Position numbers and translations under genes: made by a program. DNA of 35,080 bases from Chloroflexota bacterium (lineage in GTDB: Bacteria; Chloroflexota; Limnocylindria; P2-11E). Below, piece after piece: positions 14,745 through 23,521 of this stretch. The notes below the pieces were generated by a model. That model was not told the DNA's origin, did not search any database, and saw nothing but the letters and a program-made list of their open reading frames with translations. The stretch lies in contig VBDX01000111.1 in NCBI GenBank assembly GCA_005881885.1, positions 1 to 35,080 on the forward strand, in the 5' to 3' direction. Position 1 is the stretch's first letter; the number at the start of each line of letters is the position of its first letter.

Positions 14745-16340
14745 GTGCGGCTCATGAAGCTCGTCACGCTCGCGATCATCGTCGCCGCGCTCGCCGCGCA
14801 ACCGGCCCAAGGCGCCGGACACGGACGCGGCCAGCCGCTCTCGATCATCCGCGACCAGGCCTTAGCTCTGCAGAACGAGATCGTTGGCGGCCCGTTTACG
14901 GCCCTATGCAGCTTGACCGCGACGTTCGGCTCCAACGTGCAGGCGAACTGCGACAGCACCGTTCTCCCGCACAACGAGACCGCGGTCGCGGCTGACCCGT
15001 CCGACCCAGGTCACCTCGTCGCCGGGTCGAATGACACAGAGCTCCCCCCGAACGGCAACACCACCGCGACAAAGGCTGTCGCCGGCTACTACACGAGCCT
15101 CGACAGCGGACGCTCGTGGCTGAACGGTCAGGTGCCGAGCGGCAAGTTCACGCAGACGGGCGATCCGACGATCGGCTTCGACACGCGCGGCAACGTCTTC
15201 TATGGCGTTGTGGCGTTCGACCTGGGCCGCGGCGGGCTCGCCATCGGTGGCGCGATCCAGGTCTCGCGCTCCACAGACGGTGGCCGCAGCTTCGCCGCGC
15301 CGATCATCGTCGAGCAGTCGACGTCCGTGCAGACCTTCGAGGACAAGCCGTACCTCGCGGTCGATACGAACGCCGGCAGCCCGTTCCGCGACAGCGTCTA
15401 CATGACCTGGACGCGGTTCCACTTCACGAGCGCGTTCCAGTACCTCGAATCGCCGATCTTCTTCTCTGTGTCGCGCGACGGCGGGCTCACCTGGTCCGCG
15501 CCGCGCGAGATCAGTGGGGCGGCGCGGGCGCTATGCACGTTCTCGAGCACACCACTCCCGTACGACGGTCGCTGTCGTGAGGACCAGTTCGCCGCGCCGG
15601 TCGTCGCTCCCGACGGCACGGTCTTCGTGGCGTTCGAGAACGGGCAAGCCGTGAACGACGGCAACTTGCGCAACCAGTACCTCGTGGTCCGCTCGACCGA
15701 CGGCGGCGCGACGTGGTCGGCGCCGGTGCGGGCGAGCGACATCCTTCAGGACGGCGCGAACGACTACCCCGTGAACGTGAACGGCCGCCAGACGCTGTCG
15801 AACTCGCAGTTCCGAGTCAACTCGGCGGGAACGCTGGCGGTCGATTCGACGACAGGCGCGCTCGCGCTCGTGTGGTCCGACAATCGCAGCGGCACAGCCG
15901 CGAGCACGAATACCGACGTGTTCGTCGCCCGCTCCGCTGACGGCGTGCGCTGGTCACGTCCAGTCCCGGTGTCGGCGGCCGCGGGGGATCAGTTCTATCC
16001 GTGGGCGGCGATCGCACCCGATGGCACGTTGAACGTCGTGTTTTTCGACCGCTCCTATGATCCCGCGAACTCGCGCTATGGCGTGACCCTCGCGCGCCTC
16101 GCGCCCCGCTCAAGCGGCTTCGCGCTCGCCCGCGTGGATACGGGACTCAGCGATCCCAACCACACGCGGTGGTTCAGTGGCGCGACCGGCGGCGAGACGA
16201 CCTTCCTCGGCGACTACAACGGCCTCGCGATCGGCTCGGACGGCGTCGCGCATCCGGTCTGGACGGATATGCGCCGCATCGTCACGGTCGCGGGACGGAC
16301 CGGGGCAACGGAGGACATTTTCACCGCGGCGGTGCCCTGA
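14745..16340 (+). CDS. Secreted BNR/Asp-box (sialidase-fold) protein
   Basis: GTG start at 14745 with GGAGGTGG upstream. An ATG three codons later is an alternative. 531 residues. A signal peptide (MKLVTLAIIVAALAAQPAQG) is followed by a beta-propeller with Asp-box repeats: SLDSGRSW (about 118), STDGGRSF (176), SRDGGLTW (242), STDGGATW (316) and SADGVRWS (396). The intervening strands show the expected VAPDGTVFVAF, DSTTGALALVWSD and IAPDGTLNVVFFD pattern. Asp-boxes mark the fold, not the activity. I do not see a confident sialidase catalytic Arg triad or Tyr/Glu pair, so the substrate is open. It is probably an exported glycan-binding or glycan-degrading protein. Confidence 0.82.
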   Translation: MRLMKLVTLAIIVAALAAQPAQGAGHGRGQPLSIIRDQALALQNEIVGGPFTALCSLTATFGSNVQANCDSTVLPHNETAVAADPSDPGHLVAGSNDTELPPNGNTTATKAVAGYYTSLDSGRSWLNGQVPSGKFTQTGDPTIGFDTRGNVFYGVVAFDLGRGGLAIGGAIQVSRSTDGGRSFAAPIIVEQSTSVQTFEDKPYLAVDTNAGSPFRDSVYMTWTRFHFTSAFQYLESPIFFSVSRDGGLTWSAPREISGAARALCTFSSTPLPYDGRCREDQFAAPVVAPDGTVFVAFENGQAVNDGNLRNQYLVVRSTDGGATWSAPVRASDILQDGANDYPVNVNGRQTLSNSQFRVNSAGTLAVDSTTGALALVWSDNRSGTAASTNTDVFVARSADGVRWSRPVPVSAAAGDQFYPWAAIAPDGTLNVVFFDRSYDPANSRYGVTLARLAPRSSGFALARVDTGLSDPNHTRWFSGATGGETTFLGDYNGLAIGSDGVAHPVWTDMRRIVTVAGRTGATEDIFTAAVP

Positions 16341-16512
16341 GCACAGACGAGATCCCTGGCGCGGTCGACTTCCGGTTCTTTTTACGCGGGCCAAGAGCGC
16401 GGGCGCGGGTTGCTCGGTGAGCGCACCGCGACTGCGCAACGGTGTGCTAACGATCGCCCGCGAACATGATCCGGGTCCCCTCCTCGTTCGAAGGACTCAG
16501 GGGAGGTGCGCT

Positions 16513-16797
16513 ATGCGCCTACGTATCGCATTCACGAGCGTGCTCGCGCTAGGGCTCATGCTCGTCTCAGCCGGTGTCGCGACCGCCGGTCAACCTGGGC
16601 AGACATGTCTGAGCTCGACAGCACCCACAGAGCCGGGGAACGCAGCTACTGCTCCAGGATCGGCTTTCAACGAGACGGGACCCGGGACCGCCGGCACGGT
16701 CTACGCCGGCAACGGCGTCTCGGCGACGACGGCCGGAAGCGCCAACGCCGTGTCCCAGTACGACGTCGCTTGCTTCCAGGTGAGCCAGAGTCACTGA
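16513..16797 (+). CDS. Small secreted protein, 94 aa
   Basis: ATG at 16513 with GGGGAGG upstream. A longer frame exists but lacks a signal peptide. The first 25 residues (MRLRIAFTSVLALGLMLVSA) form a signal peptide ending around ATAG. The mature part is small, Gly/Ala/Thr/Ser-rich (TAPTEPGNAATAPGSAFNET, AGTVYAGNGVSATTAGS) and ends SQYDVACFQVSQSH. It has two Cys, possibly one disulfide. Similar short exported proteins occur in soil Chloroflexota and Actinobacteria as hypotheticals. A strong hairpin follows directly. Confidence 0.72.
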   Translation: MRLRIAFTSVLALGLMLVSAGVATAGQPGQTCLSSTAPTEPGNAATAPGSAFNETGPGTAGTVYAGNGVSATTAGSANAVSQYDVACFQVSQSH

Positions 16798-16806
16798 TCG
16801 GTCGCC

Positions 16807-16841
16807 GACAGGGGGAAGGTACGCAAAGCCTTCCCCCTGTC
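16807..16841 (+). terminator. Hairpin terminator after the small secreted protein
   Basis: A 13-bp perfect stem, GACAGGGGGAAGG pairing with CCTTCCCCCTGTC, has a 9-nt loop (TACGCAAAG). It starts 9 nt after the stop codon. There is no clear T tract, so it may act as a rho-independent-like stop or as an mRNA 3' end stabiliser. Confidence 0.75.
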
Positions 16842-17017
16842 CGCGCCGGGCGCGAGATGGTTACTCGAGCTCGCCGAGCGCACGCTTTCTGCGTGCCCGT
16901 CGCCTCGGCCTCCCATTCAATTCATAACCGTGTTCCTCTGGCCACTTGTTATCGAGGTGGATCGAACGTCCGCACCGCAGCGGCGTCTCCTCGCGGTGCC
17001 GCAAGGGAAGGTGAAAT

Positions 17018-17173
17018 ATGGCTGGTGATCTCGAGAAGAAGGTTCGCGACTTCTTCCGGCTGCTCGACGCGAAGTACTTCGATGGCTGGACGCGCGCGGC
17101 GTCGGACGACATTCAGAGTGTTGACGAGCTATCCCGGCGCTGGATGCGGGGCCGAGGAGCGTTTCGCCACTGA
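17018..17173 (+). pseudogene. Truncated N-terminus of a small soluble protein (NTF2-like guess)
   Basis: ATG at 17018 follows AAGGTG. The 51 residues contain LEKKVRDFFRLLDAKYFDGW and SDDIQSVDELSRRW, which resemble the first helix of NTF2/SnoaL-like proteins. The frame then hits a stop at FRH. The neighbouring frame continues for a further 18 residues (EERFATEDDFSHQ). The gene therefore seems broken by a frameshift or deletion just upstream of the IS110 fragment. Confidence 0.4.
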
Positions 17174-17289
17174 GGATGATTTCTCGCACCAGAGCGTCAC
17201 AGCAATCGTTCGGAATGCTCAACCATGAAACGACCTTTCTGACGCGGCCGGTCGTCGTAAGAACAACCTGATTACGAATCCGGTCACCT

Positions 17290-17534
17290 AAGGGAGGGTG
17301 GTCCTTCCTCCGCCGCTGACTTTGTTGGGCGTCTGATGCCATGAAGGAGCGGGCCTCCGCTCCCGTGTTCACGGCGGTATGTTCCGCCAATCAAACGAAC
17401 GACAGGATGGAGGCCCACACGATGTTGTACCTCGGAGTCGACCTGCACCGCAACCGATCGGTCGTCACAGCGCTCGCCGAGGACGGACGGTGATGCTTAG
17501 CCGACGCATCGCAAGCGCACCCGAGCCGTTCCGT
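17290..17534 (+). mobile_element. 5' fragment of an IS110-family element
   Basis: Near-identical to 33505-33730 of the intact copy, including about 90 nt of upstream non-coding sequence and the first 38 or so codons of the transposase (ATG at 17422, MLYLGVDLHRNRSVV). One G is missing relative to the intact gene (GAGGACGGACGG against GGGGACGGGACGG), which gives a stop at 17491-17493. After CCGAGCCGTTCC similarity ends. An extra 17 or so nt (around CCGCTGACTTTGTTGGG) is present on its left side. Confidence 0.85.
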
Positions 17535-17667
17535 GAACGCCACATGAAGACCATCGCCCCGTCGAATCTGACTGAGCGGCGACACTCGCCTTGGCTGCGC
17601 GCTTGATGAGCTGCGTTAGTAACGTTACGTCATGCGAGCGGTCCAATCGGTCGTCATCCTCGTGGAA

Positions 17668-17680
17668 GGCAGAAGTCTGC
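17668..17680. repeat. 13-bp direct repeat, left copy
   Basis: GGCAGAAGTCTGC occurs here and again at 33441-33453. The two copies enclose the catabolic island and lie on its inner side relative to the IS110 sequences. The motif is itself a near palindrome. No longer match surrounds it. Confidence 0.3.
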
Positions 17681-17689
17681 GGCGAAAGA

Positions 17690-17757
17690 GTCGGTCAGCC
17701 GGAGGTAGGCGAAAGGTCTGCAAGACCTCCGCGGGTTCGATTCCCGCCGTCACCTCA
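17690..17757 (+). other. tRNA-like remnant, 3' half only
   Basis: The T-arm GCGGGTTCGATTCCCGC is perfect and is followed by CGTCACCT, as in an acceptor 3' strand. Before it AGGTCTGCAAGACCT forms a 5-bp hairpin that could be a class II variable arm or a shortened anticodon arm (GCA). A D-arm-like GCCGGAGGTAGGC lies further upstream. No matching acceptor 5' strand (GGTGACG) is found, so it is not a functional tRNA as read. Confidence 0.35.
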
Positions 17758-17883
17758 GGGGTTTTCGGAAGTGTGGATGACTGACGAGATTGAAGGTCCT
17801 CGTCTGATGCCCGCGCTGGCCGGGCGACGAACGCGCGCCACGGGCGCGGCGAAGGCTTCTGCGGGCCAGGGCGACACGAGACC

Positions 17884-18957
17884 GTGACGGCCTACAAGAT
17901 TGCAGTCATCCCCGGCGACGGGATCGGTAAGGAGGTCGTGCCCGTCGGCCTGGACGCTGTGCGGCGCGCTCTCGAGGTCACTGGGTCGCGGCGGATCGAG
18001 ACGACGGAGCTCGATTGGTCCTGCGAGCGCTACCTGCGCGAGGGCTCGTTGATGCCAACGGACGGCCTTACGAGGCTTGCGGAGCACGACGCAATCCTTT
18101 TTGGAGCTGTCGGATTGCCGCGCGTAGCGGACCATGTCGGCCTTTGGGGCCTCCTGCTACCGATCCGCCAGAGCTTTGACCTCTACGTGAACCTACGCCC
18201 GGTTCGGGTGCTCGACGGCATCCTTTCGCCATTACGGCACGGGACACGCGAGACGGTGGACATGCTTTTCATCCGCGAGAACACCGAGGGCGAGTACTCG
18301 GGTGTGGGCGGTCGGTTCCACCAAGGGTCCTCCGACGAGGTCGCTCTCCAGACCGCCGTGTACACGCGCCGAGGCGTCGAGCGCATCGCGCGTTACGCCT
18401 TCGAGCGCGCAAAGGAGCGGCGCAAGCAGCTGGCGTCGGTCACCAAGTCGAATGCCATCCAGTACACGGCCGTCCTCTGGGACGAGGTCGTGCGCGACGT
18501 GGCCAAAACCTTTCCCGACGTCGAGCTGACCAGCTATCTGGTGGATGCGGCCGCCGCGCGCATGGTGACGGAGCCCGCCTCGCTGGACGTTGTTGTCGCG
18601 AGCAACCTTTACGCCGACATCCTTACCGACCTTGGAGCTGCGCTCCAGGGATCGCTGGGACTGGCCGCCTCCGCGAATCTCGACCCATCAAGGCGACATC
18701 CCTCGCTCTTCGAGCCGGTCCACGGATCGGCGCCGCAGATCGCGGGGCGGGGGATCGCTAACCCAATGGCAACGGTGTGGGCGGCCGCGCTCATGCTCGA
18801 GCACCTCGGCGAACGCGATGCGAGCGCGCTCGTCCTGCGCGCCCTCGAGCGCGTCGCGCGCGAGGGCCCGCGCACGGCGGACGTCGGTGGACGAGCTTCG
18901 ACCAGAGAGGTTGGGGCCGCGATCGTCGAAACCGTTGGGGCCGAAGACAAAGACTGA
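17884..18957 (+). CDS. Tartrate/D-malate/3-isopropylmalate-type dehydrogenase
   Basis: 357 residues from a GTG at 17884. The beta-decarboxylating dehydrogenase fold is clear: IAVIPGDGIGKEVVPVGLDA, the substrate segment WGLLLPIRQSFDLYVNLRPV, ENTEGEYSGVGGR, the Lys region VTKSNAIQYTAVLWDEVV, the metal Asp residues around ASNLYADILTDLGAALQGSL and the NAD site EPVHGSAPQIAGRGIANPMA. VGLWGLLLPIRQ points to the tartrate/D-malate branch more than to LeuB, and no leu genes are nearby. The family oxidises a 2-hydroxy acid with NAD and Mn and often decarboxylates it. In this island it may act late in sugar-acid breakdown. It is the first gene of the island, 51 nt upstream of the fused E1 gene. Confidence 0.88.
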   Translation: MTAYKIAVIPGDGIGKEVVPVGLDAVRRALEVTGSRRIETTELDWSCERYLREGSLMPTDGLTRLAEHDAILFGAVGLPRVADHVGLWGLLLPIRQSFDLYVNLRPVRVLDGILSPLRHGTRETVDMLFIRENTEGEYSGVGGRFHQGSSDEVALQTAVYTRRGVERIARYAFERAKERRKQLASVTKSNAIQYTAVLWDEVVRDVAKTFPDVELTSYLVDAAAARMVTEPASLDVVVASNLYADILTDLGAALQGSLGLAASANLDPSRRHPSLFEPVHGSAPQIAGRGIANPMATVWAAALMLEHLGERDASALVLRALERVAREGPRTADVGGRASTREVGAAIVETVGAEDKD

Positions 18958-19008
18958 CGTCGCTGGGCAGCGTGCGCGTGTCGTGGCGAGCGAATAGTCT
19001 CAGCGGCG

Positions 19009-21018
19009 ATGCAGATCACGATGCGCGAGGCGCTCAAACTGGCGATCCGCGACGAAATGGCCAGCGATCCTACCGTCGTCGTGTTCGGCGAGGACGTGGC
19101 CGAGGCCGGCGGCGTCTTCAAGGTGACCGCCGGTCTCTTCGGAGAGTTCGGTCCGGATCGTGTGCGCGACACGCCGATCGCGGAGACGGCGATCCTGGGC
19201 GCCGCGATCGGGGCCGCCGCGCGCGGCTTGCGCCCTGTCGTCGAGATCATGTTCGTCGAGTTCTTCGGCGTCGCGCTCGACCAGGTCGTTACCGAAGCCG
19301 CGAAGATGCGCTACCTGTCGGGGGGAAAGGTGCGGCTCCCGATGGTGGTGCGCGCGTCCGCGGGTGGCGGACTCGGCTTCGGGGCTCAGCACTCACAGAC
19401 GCTGGAATCATGGTTCATGAACACCCCGGGGCTCACCGTCGTCTCGCCGTCGGGGCCCGCGAGCGCGTACGCGCTGCTGCGCGCGGCGATCCGTAGCGAC
19501 GACCCGGTGATCTTCCTCGAGCCGCGGAACCTCTACGGCGTGAAGGAGGACTTCGAGCCCAGCGCCGTGCGCGGGCGACTGGGCGAGGCGCAGATCGCGC
19601 GTACGGGAAGCGACGTCACGATCGTGAGTCTCGGGCAGATGGTGCGGGTCGCGCTCGCTGCCGCGGATCAGATACGGGACACGGTCTCCTGCGAGGTCAT
19701 CGACCTCGGCACAGTGCGGCCATGGGATCGCGCGACCGTGCTGGCTTCCGTCGCGCGGACCCGTCGTCTCGTCCTCGTCGAGGAGAACCCGTTGACCGGC
19801 GGGTGGGGGACCGACGTCGCGAGCGTCGTCGCGGCTGAGTGCCAGGCGAGTCTTCTGGCGCCGATCACCCGCGTCACCAGTCCCGATGTTCCGGTGCCCT
19901 TCGGGGCGCTCGAGCGCGCGTACCTCACGTCGGCTGAGGACGTCGCCGCCGCGGTCTCGCATCTCTTCAAGACGGGCACCCTGCCTCAGCCGAGGTGGGC
20001 CGGCTGGGCGCGGTCTCGACCGAGTCAGTCGCGCGAGAGCGGCGACGAACCCAGGCGGCGCGCGGAGCTGGCGCAACCGCTCGGCCGCTATGACCGCATG
20101 CTCGAGATCCGTTTGGTCGAGGACGAGGCGATGAGCCTTTTCCACGAGGGCCTCATCTCAGGGACGATGCACACGTGCCAGGGTCAGGAGGCCGTCGCCG
20201 TCGGAATAGCCGCGGTCCTTCGTCCGACCGACACGGTGACTTGCACCTATCGCGGACACGGGCACGCGCTCGCGCTCGGGCTCACGCCGCTGGCGGTGCT
20301 GGCGGAGCTGCTGGGGCGCCGGGACGGCGTGCTCGAGGGCAAGGGCGGCTCGATGCACCTCGTCGCGCCCAATGTGGGCCTCCTTCCGACGTTCGCGATC
20401 GTCGGCGCGGGCATCCCGATCTCGGCAGGCGCGGCCTACGCCTCCCAGGTGCTCCGCGACGACGCGGTGGCGGCGGCCATCTTCGGCGATGGCGCGGCGA
20501 ACATCGGCGCCTTCCACGAAGGGCTGAACCTCGCGGCGATCTGGCGCCTGCCCGCCATCTTCATCTGCGAGAACAACCTGTACGGCGAGTACTCGCGGAT
20601 CGACAAGACCACGCCGGTGCGCGACATCGCCTCACGCGCAGACGCGTATGCGATCCCCGGCGTGATCGTCGATGGCCAGGACCTCGACGCCGTGATCGCC
20701 GCGGTCCGGGCTGCCGCCGAGCGCGCGCGCACCGGAGGCGGCCCCACGCTTCTGGAAATGAAGACGTACCGTTTCGCCGGCCACTCCCGCGGCGATCCCG
20801 CGACGTACCGGCCGGCGGCCGAGCTCGAGCAATGGAAGACGCGCGACCCGATCGCGCTCTACGAGCGGACCCTCATCGCGTCGCATGTGGCCGACGAGGC
20901 GAGACTCGCCGCGATCCGCAAGACCGTCGGCGAGCGCGTCGCGGGGGCCGTCGCGGCCGCGCGCGCGAGCTTGCCGCCGGAGGTGGGCGCGATCATGGAG
21001 GACGTCACGGCCGACTGA
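19009..21018 (+). CDS. Fused 2-oxoacid dehydrogenase E1 (beta then alpha), TPP-dependent
   Basis: 669 residues. Residues 1-325 are a complete E1 beta subunit (MREALKLAIRDEMASDP, VVVFGEDVAEAGGVFKVTAG, DTPIAETAILGAAIGAA, VVSPSGPASAYALLRAAI, SLGQMVRVALAA, LVLVEENPLTGGWGTDVAS). A Pro/Arg/Ser-rich linker at about 325-345 leads to a complete E1 alpha (YDRMLEIRLVEDEAMSLFHE, HTCQGQEAVAVGIAAVL, GKGGSMHL). The TPP motif GDGAANIGAFHEGLNLA...ENN lies near residues 493-523. Subunits are normally separate; the beta-first fused order is rare. No E2 or E3 gene lies in the window, so the protein would have to share a lipoyl partner made elsewhere. Substrate could be pyruvate, a branched oxoacid, acetoin or an island product. 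An ATG four codons later is an alternative start. Confidence 0.9.
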   Translation: MQITMREALKLAIRDEMASDPTVVVFGEDVAEAGGVFKVTAGLFGEFGPDRVRDTPIAETAILGAAIGAAARGLRPVVEIMFVEFFGVALDQVVTEAAKMRYLSGGKVRLPMVVRASAGGGLGFGAQHSQTLESWFMNTPGLTVVSPSGPASAYALLRAAIRSDDPVIFLEPRNLYGVKEDFEPSAVRGRLGEAQIARTGSDVTIVSLGQMVRVALAAADQIRDTVSCEVIDLGTVRPWDRATVLASVARTRRLVLVEENPLTGGWGTDVASVVAAECQASLLAPITRVTSPDVPVPFGALERAYLTSAEDVAAAVSHLFKTGTLPQPRWAGWARSRPSQSRESGDEPRRRAELAQPLGRYDRMLEIRLVEDEAMSLFHEGLISGTMHTCQGQEAVAVGIAAVLRPTDTVTCTYRGHGHALALGLTPLAVLAELLGRRDGVLEGKGGSMHLVAPNVGLLPTFAIVGAGIPISAGAAYASQVLRDDAVAAAIFGDGAANIGAFHEGLNLAAIWRLPAIFICENNLYGEYSRIDKTTPVRDIASRADAYAIPGVIVDGQDLDAVIAAVRAAAERARTGGGPTLLEMKTYRFAGHSRGDPATYRPAAELEQWKTRDPIALYERTLIASHVADEARLAAIRKTVGERVAGAVAAARASLPPEVGAIMEDVTAD

Positions 21019-21028
21019 GGCGCGAGAC

Positions 21029-22108
21029 TCACGCCGCGTACCGCCGGATCGTGGACTCGTCGAGCACCAAGCCGAAGCCTGGTCCCTGCGGCACGGGATA
21101 GGCGCCGTTCCGGATCGCCGGGCGGTTCGCGATCAGCTCCCAGAACAGCGGATCGCGTTCGGGATGAAAGCACTCGACGTAGGTGCCATGAGGGATCGCC
21201 GCAAGCAGGTGAGCACTGATCTGCGGTTCCTCGTGATGTGCCATCGCAACACCGAAAGCCATGGCCGTGCCGGCCACGCGCCGCCACTCGGTGGGGCCCC
21301 CGCCCCACGATGCGTCGAAATTACATATGTCGATCGAGCCCTCGACCATCAGATCGCGAGCGCCGGCACGTGAGAGCTCGCTCTGACCGGCGGCCACAGG
21401 AACTCCCGTCGCCAGCCTGACGTCCCGCATCGCGCGCCGGTCGTTGTACCAGCGGCACGGCTCCTCGAACCAGCGGAGGTTCAAGCCGTCGACGAGGCGG
21501 CAGAAGCGTTTCGCTTCTTCGAGCGAGTACCCCTGGTTCGCGTCGGCCATGAGGACGAAGTCGTCGCCGCCGGCCTGGCGCGCGATACGAAAGCGGTTGG
21601 CGTCTTCTTCCGGAGTCGCACCGCCGACCTTGAGCTTGCAGCCCGCAAGCCCGAGAGTGCGATAGCCCTCCATCTCGGCGGCGAGCTCCTCGCCCGTGAT
21701 CCCGTAGTAGCCGCCGATGGCGATGATCGGCAGCTCGTCGCGAAAGCCACCCCAGATCTTGAAGAGCGGCGCCGCGAGCGACTTCCCGAAGGCGTCCCAG
21801 AGGGCGCTATCCACGCAGGCGATCGCTTTCATCGCCAACGCGCGATCCCCGAGGATGTCGTAGGTGATCGGGAGCATGGCTTGCCAGCAGGATTCGACCA
21901 TGGCGGCGTCGCGTCCCTCGAGCAGAGGCGCGAGCGTGTCGGTGATGGTTCGGACGAGGCGCACCTGGGCGTCCCCCTCTTCGTCACCGTTGTAGCTCTC
22001 GCCGACGATGCCCTCGGTGGTGAGGACACGCGTTATCACGGTGCACCGCTTCGTCATTTGGTAGTTGCTTCCGCGGAACACGCGTCCAAGCGGGGCGACG
22101 AGCGGCAC
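21029..22108 (-). CDS. Enolase-superfamily (mandelate racemase/MLE type) dehydratase, first
   Basis: From a GTG at 22108, 359 residues. The barrel carries the expected residues: a KxK pair in CKLKVGG, metal ligands in ADANQGY, WFEEPCRWYN and AAGQSE, and a late His in AMAHHEEPQISAHL. Sugar-acid dehydratases such as rhamnonate, fuconate and gluconate dehydratase belong here. The capping domain would normally begin earlier. In frame upstream is LADVQIERPAKLTIRAIQAV, which fits a family N-terminus but has no ATG, GTG or TTG. A CTG at 22165 with AAGGGGG before it is a likely true start. The gene converges on the fused E1 gene with only 10 nt between stops. Confidence 0.85.
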   Translation of the reverse strand: MPLVAPLGRVFRGSNYQMTKRCTVITRVLTTEGIVGESYNGDEEGDAQVRLVRTITDTLAPLLEGRDAAMVESCWQAMLPITYDILGDRALAMKAIACVDSALWDAFGKSLAAPLFKIWGGFRDELPIIAIGGYYGITGEELAAEMEGYRTLGLAGCKLKVGGATPEEDANRFRIARQAGGDDFVLMADANQGYSLEEAKRFCRLVDGLNLRWFEEPCRWYNDRRAMRDVRLATGVPVAAGQSELSRAGARDLMVEGSIDICNFDASWGGGPTEWRRVAGTAMAFGVAMAHHEEPQISAHLLAAIPHGTYVECFHPERDPLFWELIANRPAIRNGAYPVPQGPGFGLVLDESTIRRYAA

Positions 22109-22182
22109 CGCCTGGATCGCACGGATCGTCAGCTTCGCGGGTCGCTCGATCTGGACGTCCGCCAGGACTCTGCCCCCTTGGT

Positions 22183-22209
22183 ACGATCACGCGCGCGCAG
22201 CGCGATCGT
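22183..22209. promoter_or_regulatory. Inverted repeat in the divergent promoter, candidate operator
   Basis: ACGATC at 22183 and GATCGT at 22204 form the arms of a near palindrome with GCGC on both inner sides. It lies between the dehydratase (minus) and the muconolactone-isomerase-like gene (plus), where a regulator of both could bind. No regulator gene is in the island. Confidence 0.35.
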
Positions 22210-22273
22210 TCCGGCAGCGACGATACCTAATCCGGCTACAGGGATCGATCGTGGGGAAGGGGAGACCGCGGCG

Positions 22274-22567
22274 GTGGAATTCCTCGTGCACATCGAGGTG
22301 CAGTGGCCGGCGGACGGCGATCCAAAGGAGCTTGAGCGCATAACCACCGCGGAGCGGGTTCGAGCGCGTGAGCTCGCCAACGAGGGTCGGATCCGGCGCC
22401 TCTGGCGCGTTCCAGGTCGTCGCGCGAACTGGGGACTCTGGGAGGCGCAGGACGCGAGTGCTCTCCACGCCGCGATCAGGTCGCTGCCGTTCTTCCCATG
22501 GCTGTCGGTGGAAGTCCACCCGCTCGCCGCGCATCCGTCCGATCCAGAGCGACCGGGCGGGTCGTGA
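22274..22567 (+). CDS. Muconolactone delta-isomerase-like protein
   Basis: GTG at 22274 with GGGGAG upstream. 97 residues. The whole chain fits the small ferredoxin-like MIase family: VEFLVHIEVQWPADGDPKEL, ERVRARELANEGRIRRLWRV, NWGLWEAQDASALHAAIRSL and a terminal PFFPWLSVEVHPLAAHP. Classical members isomerise (+)-muconolactone in catechol breakdown, but no other catechol gene is near. In sugar-acid clusters such proteins may rearrange lactones. That role is inferred. The TGA overlaps the ATG of the lactonase gene by one base, so the two are likely co-translated. Confidence 0.82.
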   Translation: MEFLVHIEVQWPADGDPKELERITTAERVRARELANEGRIRRLWRVPGRRANWGLWEAQDASALHAAIRSLPFFPWLSVEVHPLAAHPSDPERPGGS

Positions 22568-23508
22568 TGAAGGCCGCGCTCTCGAACGCGGCGTATCGCC
22601 ATACGGACGAGAACCGAATGGCCGCAAAGGTCGATCGCAGCATCCCGTTCATAGAGACGCACCATCACCTGTGGGAGCTCGAACGGTTCCCCTACCACTG
22701 GCTTCGGGATCCGGGGACGGCCGCTCACAATCAACGCCTCGGCGACTACAAGATGATTCGAACGGACTGGGGCATCGAGCGGCTCCTGAAGGAGTTTTAC
22801 GGCTCGAACGTCATCAAGTCCGTGCACGTCGAAGGAGATAGCCGCGCGGCGGACCCCGTTGAGGAAACGGCCTGGCTGCAATCGCTTGCGGACAGTTACG
22901 GCTTCCCTCACGCGATCGTCGTCTTCTGCGACTTGCAGCGCGAGGACGCCGAGGCGCAGCTCGCCCGACACGTGGAGTTCAAGAACACCCGAGGCGTGCG
23001 GATCCGAGAGCATCCCGACGACGCCGATGCGCGGGTCTTCCGAAAGGCGTACGCGGCGCTCGAGAAGTACAACCTCTCCTACGAGCTCAACGCCTCACCG
23101 GGCAAGCTCGTCTCGGGCCGCGATGTCGCGAAGGCCTACCCCGGCGTCCAGGTCATTCTCGGCCACGCCGGCTTCCCTCTGGAGCGGACCAGCGAGTACT
23201 TCGCGCTGTGGAGCCGTGAGATTTCGGCGCTCGCGGAGGCTCCGAACGTCGCATGCAAGATCTCCGGGCTTGGCATGGTCGACCACGACTGGACGGTCGA
23301 GAGCATCCGGCCGTGGGTGCTTCACTGCGTCGAAGCCTTTGGCGTCGAGCGCGCCATGTTCGGGACGAACTGGCCGGTCGACATCCTCTACAGCACCTAC
23401 CTCCGCCAGATCGACGCGTACCGAACGGTCTTGGCCATGGACGGCTTCAGCCGAACGGACCAGGAAAAGCTGCTCTATCGGAACGCGGAGCGGTTCTATC
23501 GCATCTAG
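22567..23508 (+). CDS. Amidohydrolase-2 / COG3618 sugar lactonase-like
   Basis: The start at the ATG at 22567 overlaps the previous stop (TGATG); an ATG at 22618 is possible. 313 residues. The metal-dependent TIM barrel shows FIETHHHLW (HxH at 32 and 34), KSVHVEGDS, then [11 protein letters not shown] and [11 protein letters not shown] with the late Asp. COG3618 includes L-rhamnono-gamma-lactonase, L-fuconolactonase and 2-pyrone-4,6-dicarboxylate lactonase. With the rhamnose-type importer and mutarotase downstream, a 6-deoxyhexonolactone is the likely substrate. The gene ends 13 nt before the ABC ATPase coding region. Confidence 0.85.
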   Translation: MKAALSNAAYRHTDENRMAAKVDRSIPFIETHHHLWELERFPYHWLRDPGTAAHNQRLGDYKMIRTDWGIERLLKEFYGSNVIKSVHVEGDSRAADPVEETAWLQSLADSYGFPHAIVVFCDLQREDAEAQLARHVEFKNTRGVRIREHPDDADARVFRKAYAALEKYNLSYELNASPGKLVSGRDVAKAYPGVQVILGHAGFPLERTSEYFALWSREISALAEAPNVACKISGLGMVDHDWTVESIRPWVLHCVEAFGVERAMFGTNWPVDILYSTYLRQIDAYRTVLAMDGFSRTDQEKLLYRNAERFYRI

Positions 23509-23521
23509 TCCTGGAACTCCG

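Noticed and set aside
17690-17757. Functional tRNA-Cys (GCA loop)
   Set aside because: The hairpin and T-arm are good, but the variable loop would be too short and the acceptor 5' strand does not pair, so I call it a remnant.
17884-18957. leuB (3-isopropylmalate dehydrogenase of leucine synthesis)
   Set aside because: The WGLLLPIRQSFDLYVNLRPV segment and the catabolic context fit the tartrate/D-malate branch better, and no leuA, leuC or leuD is nearby.
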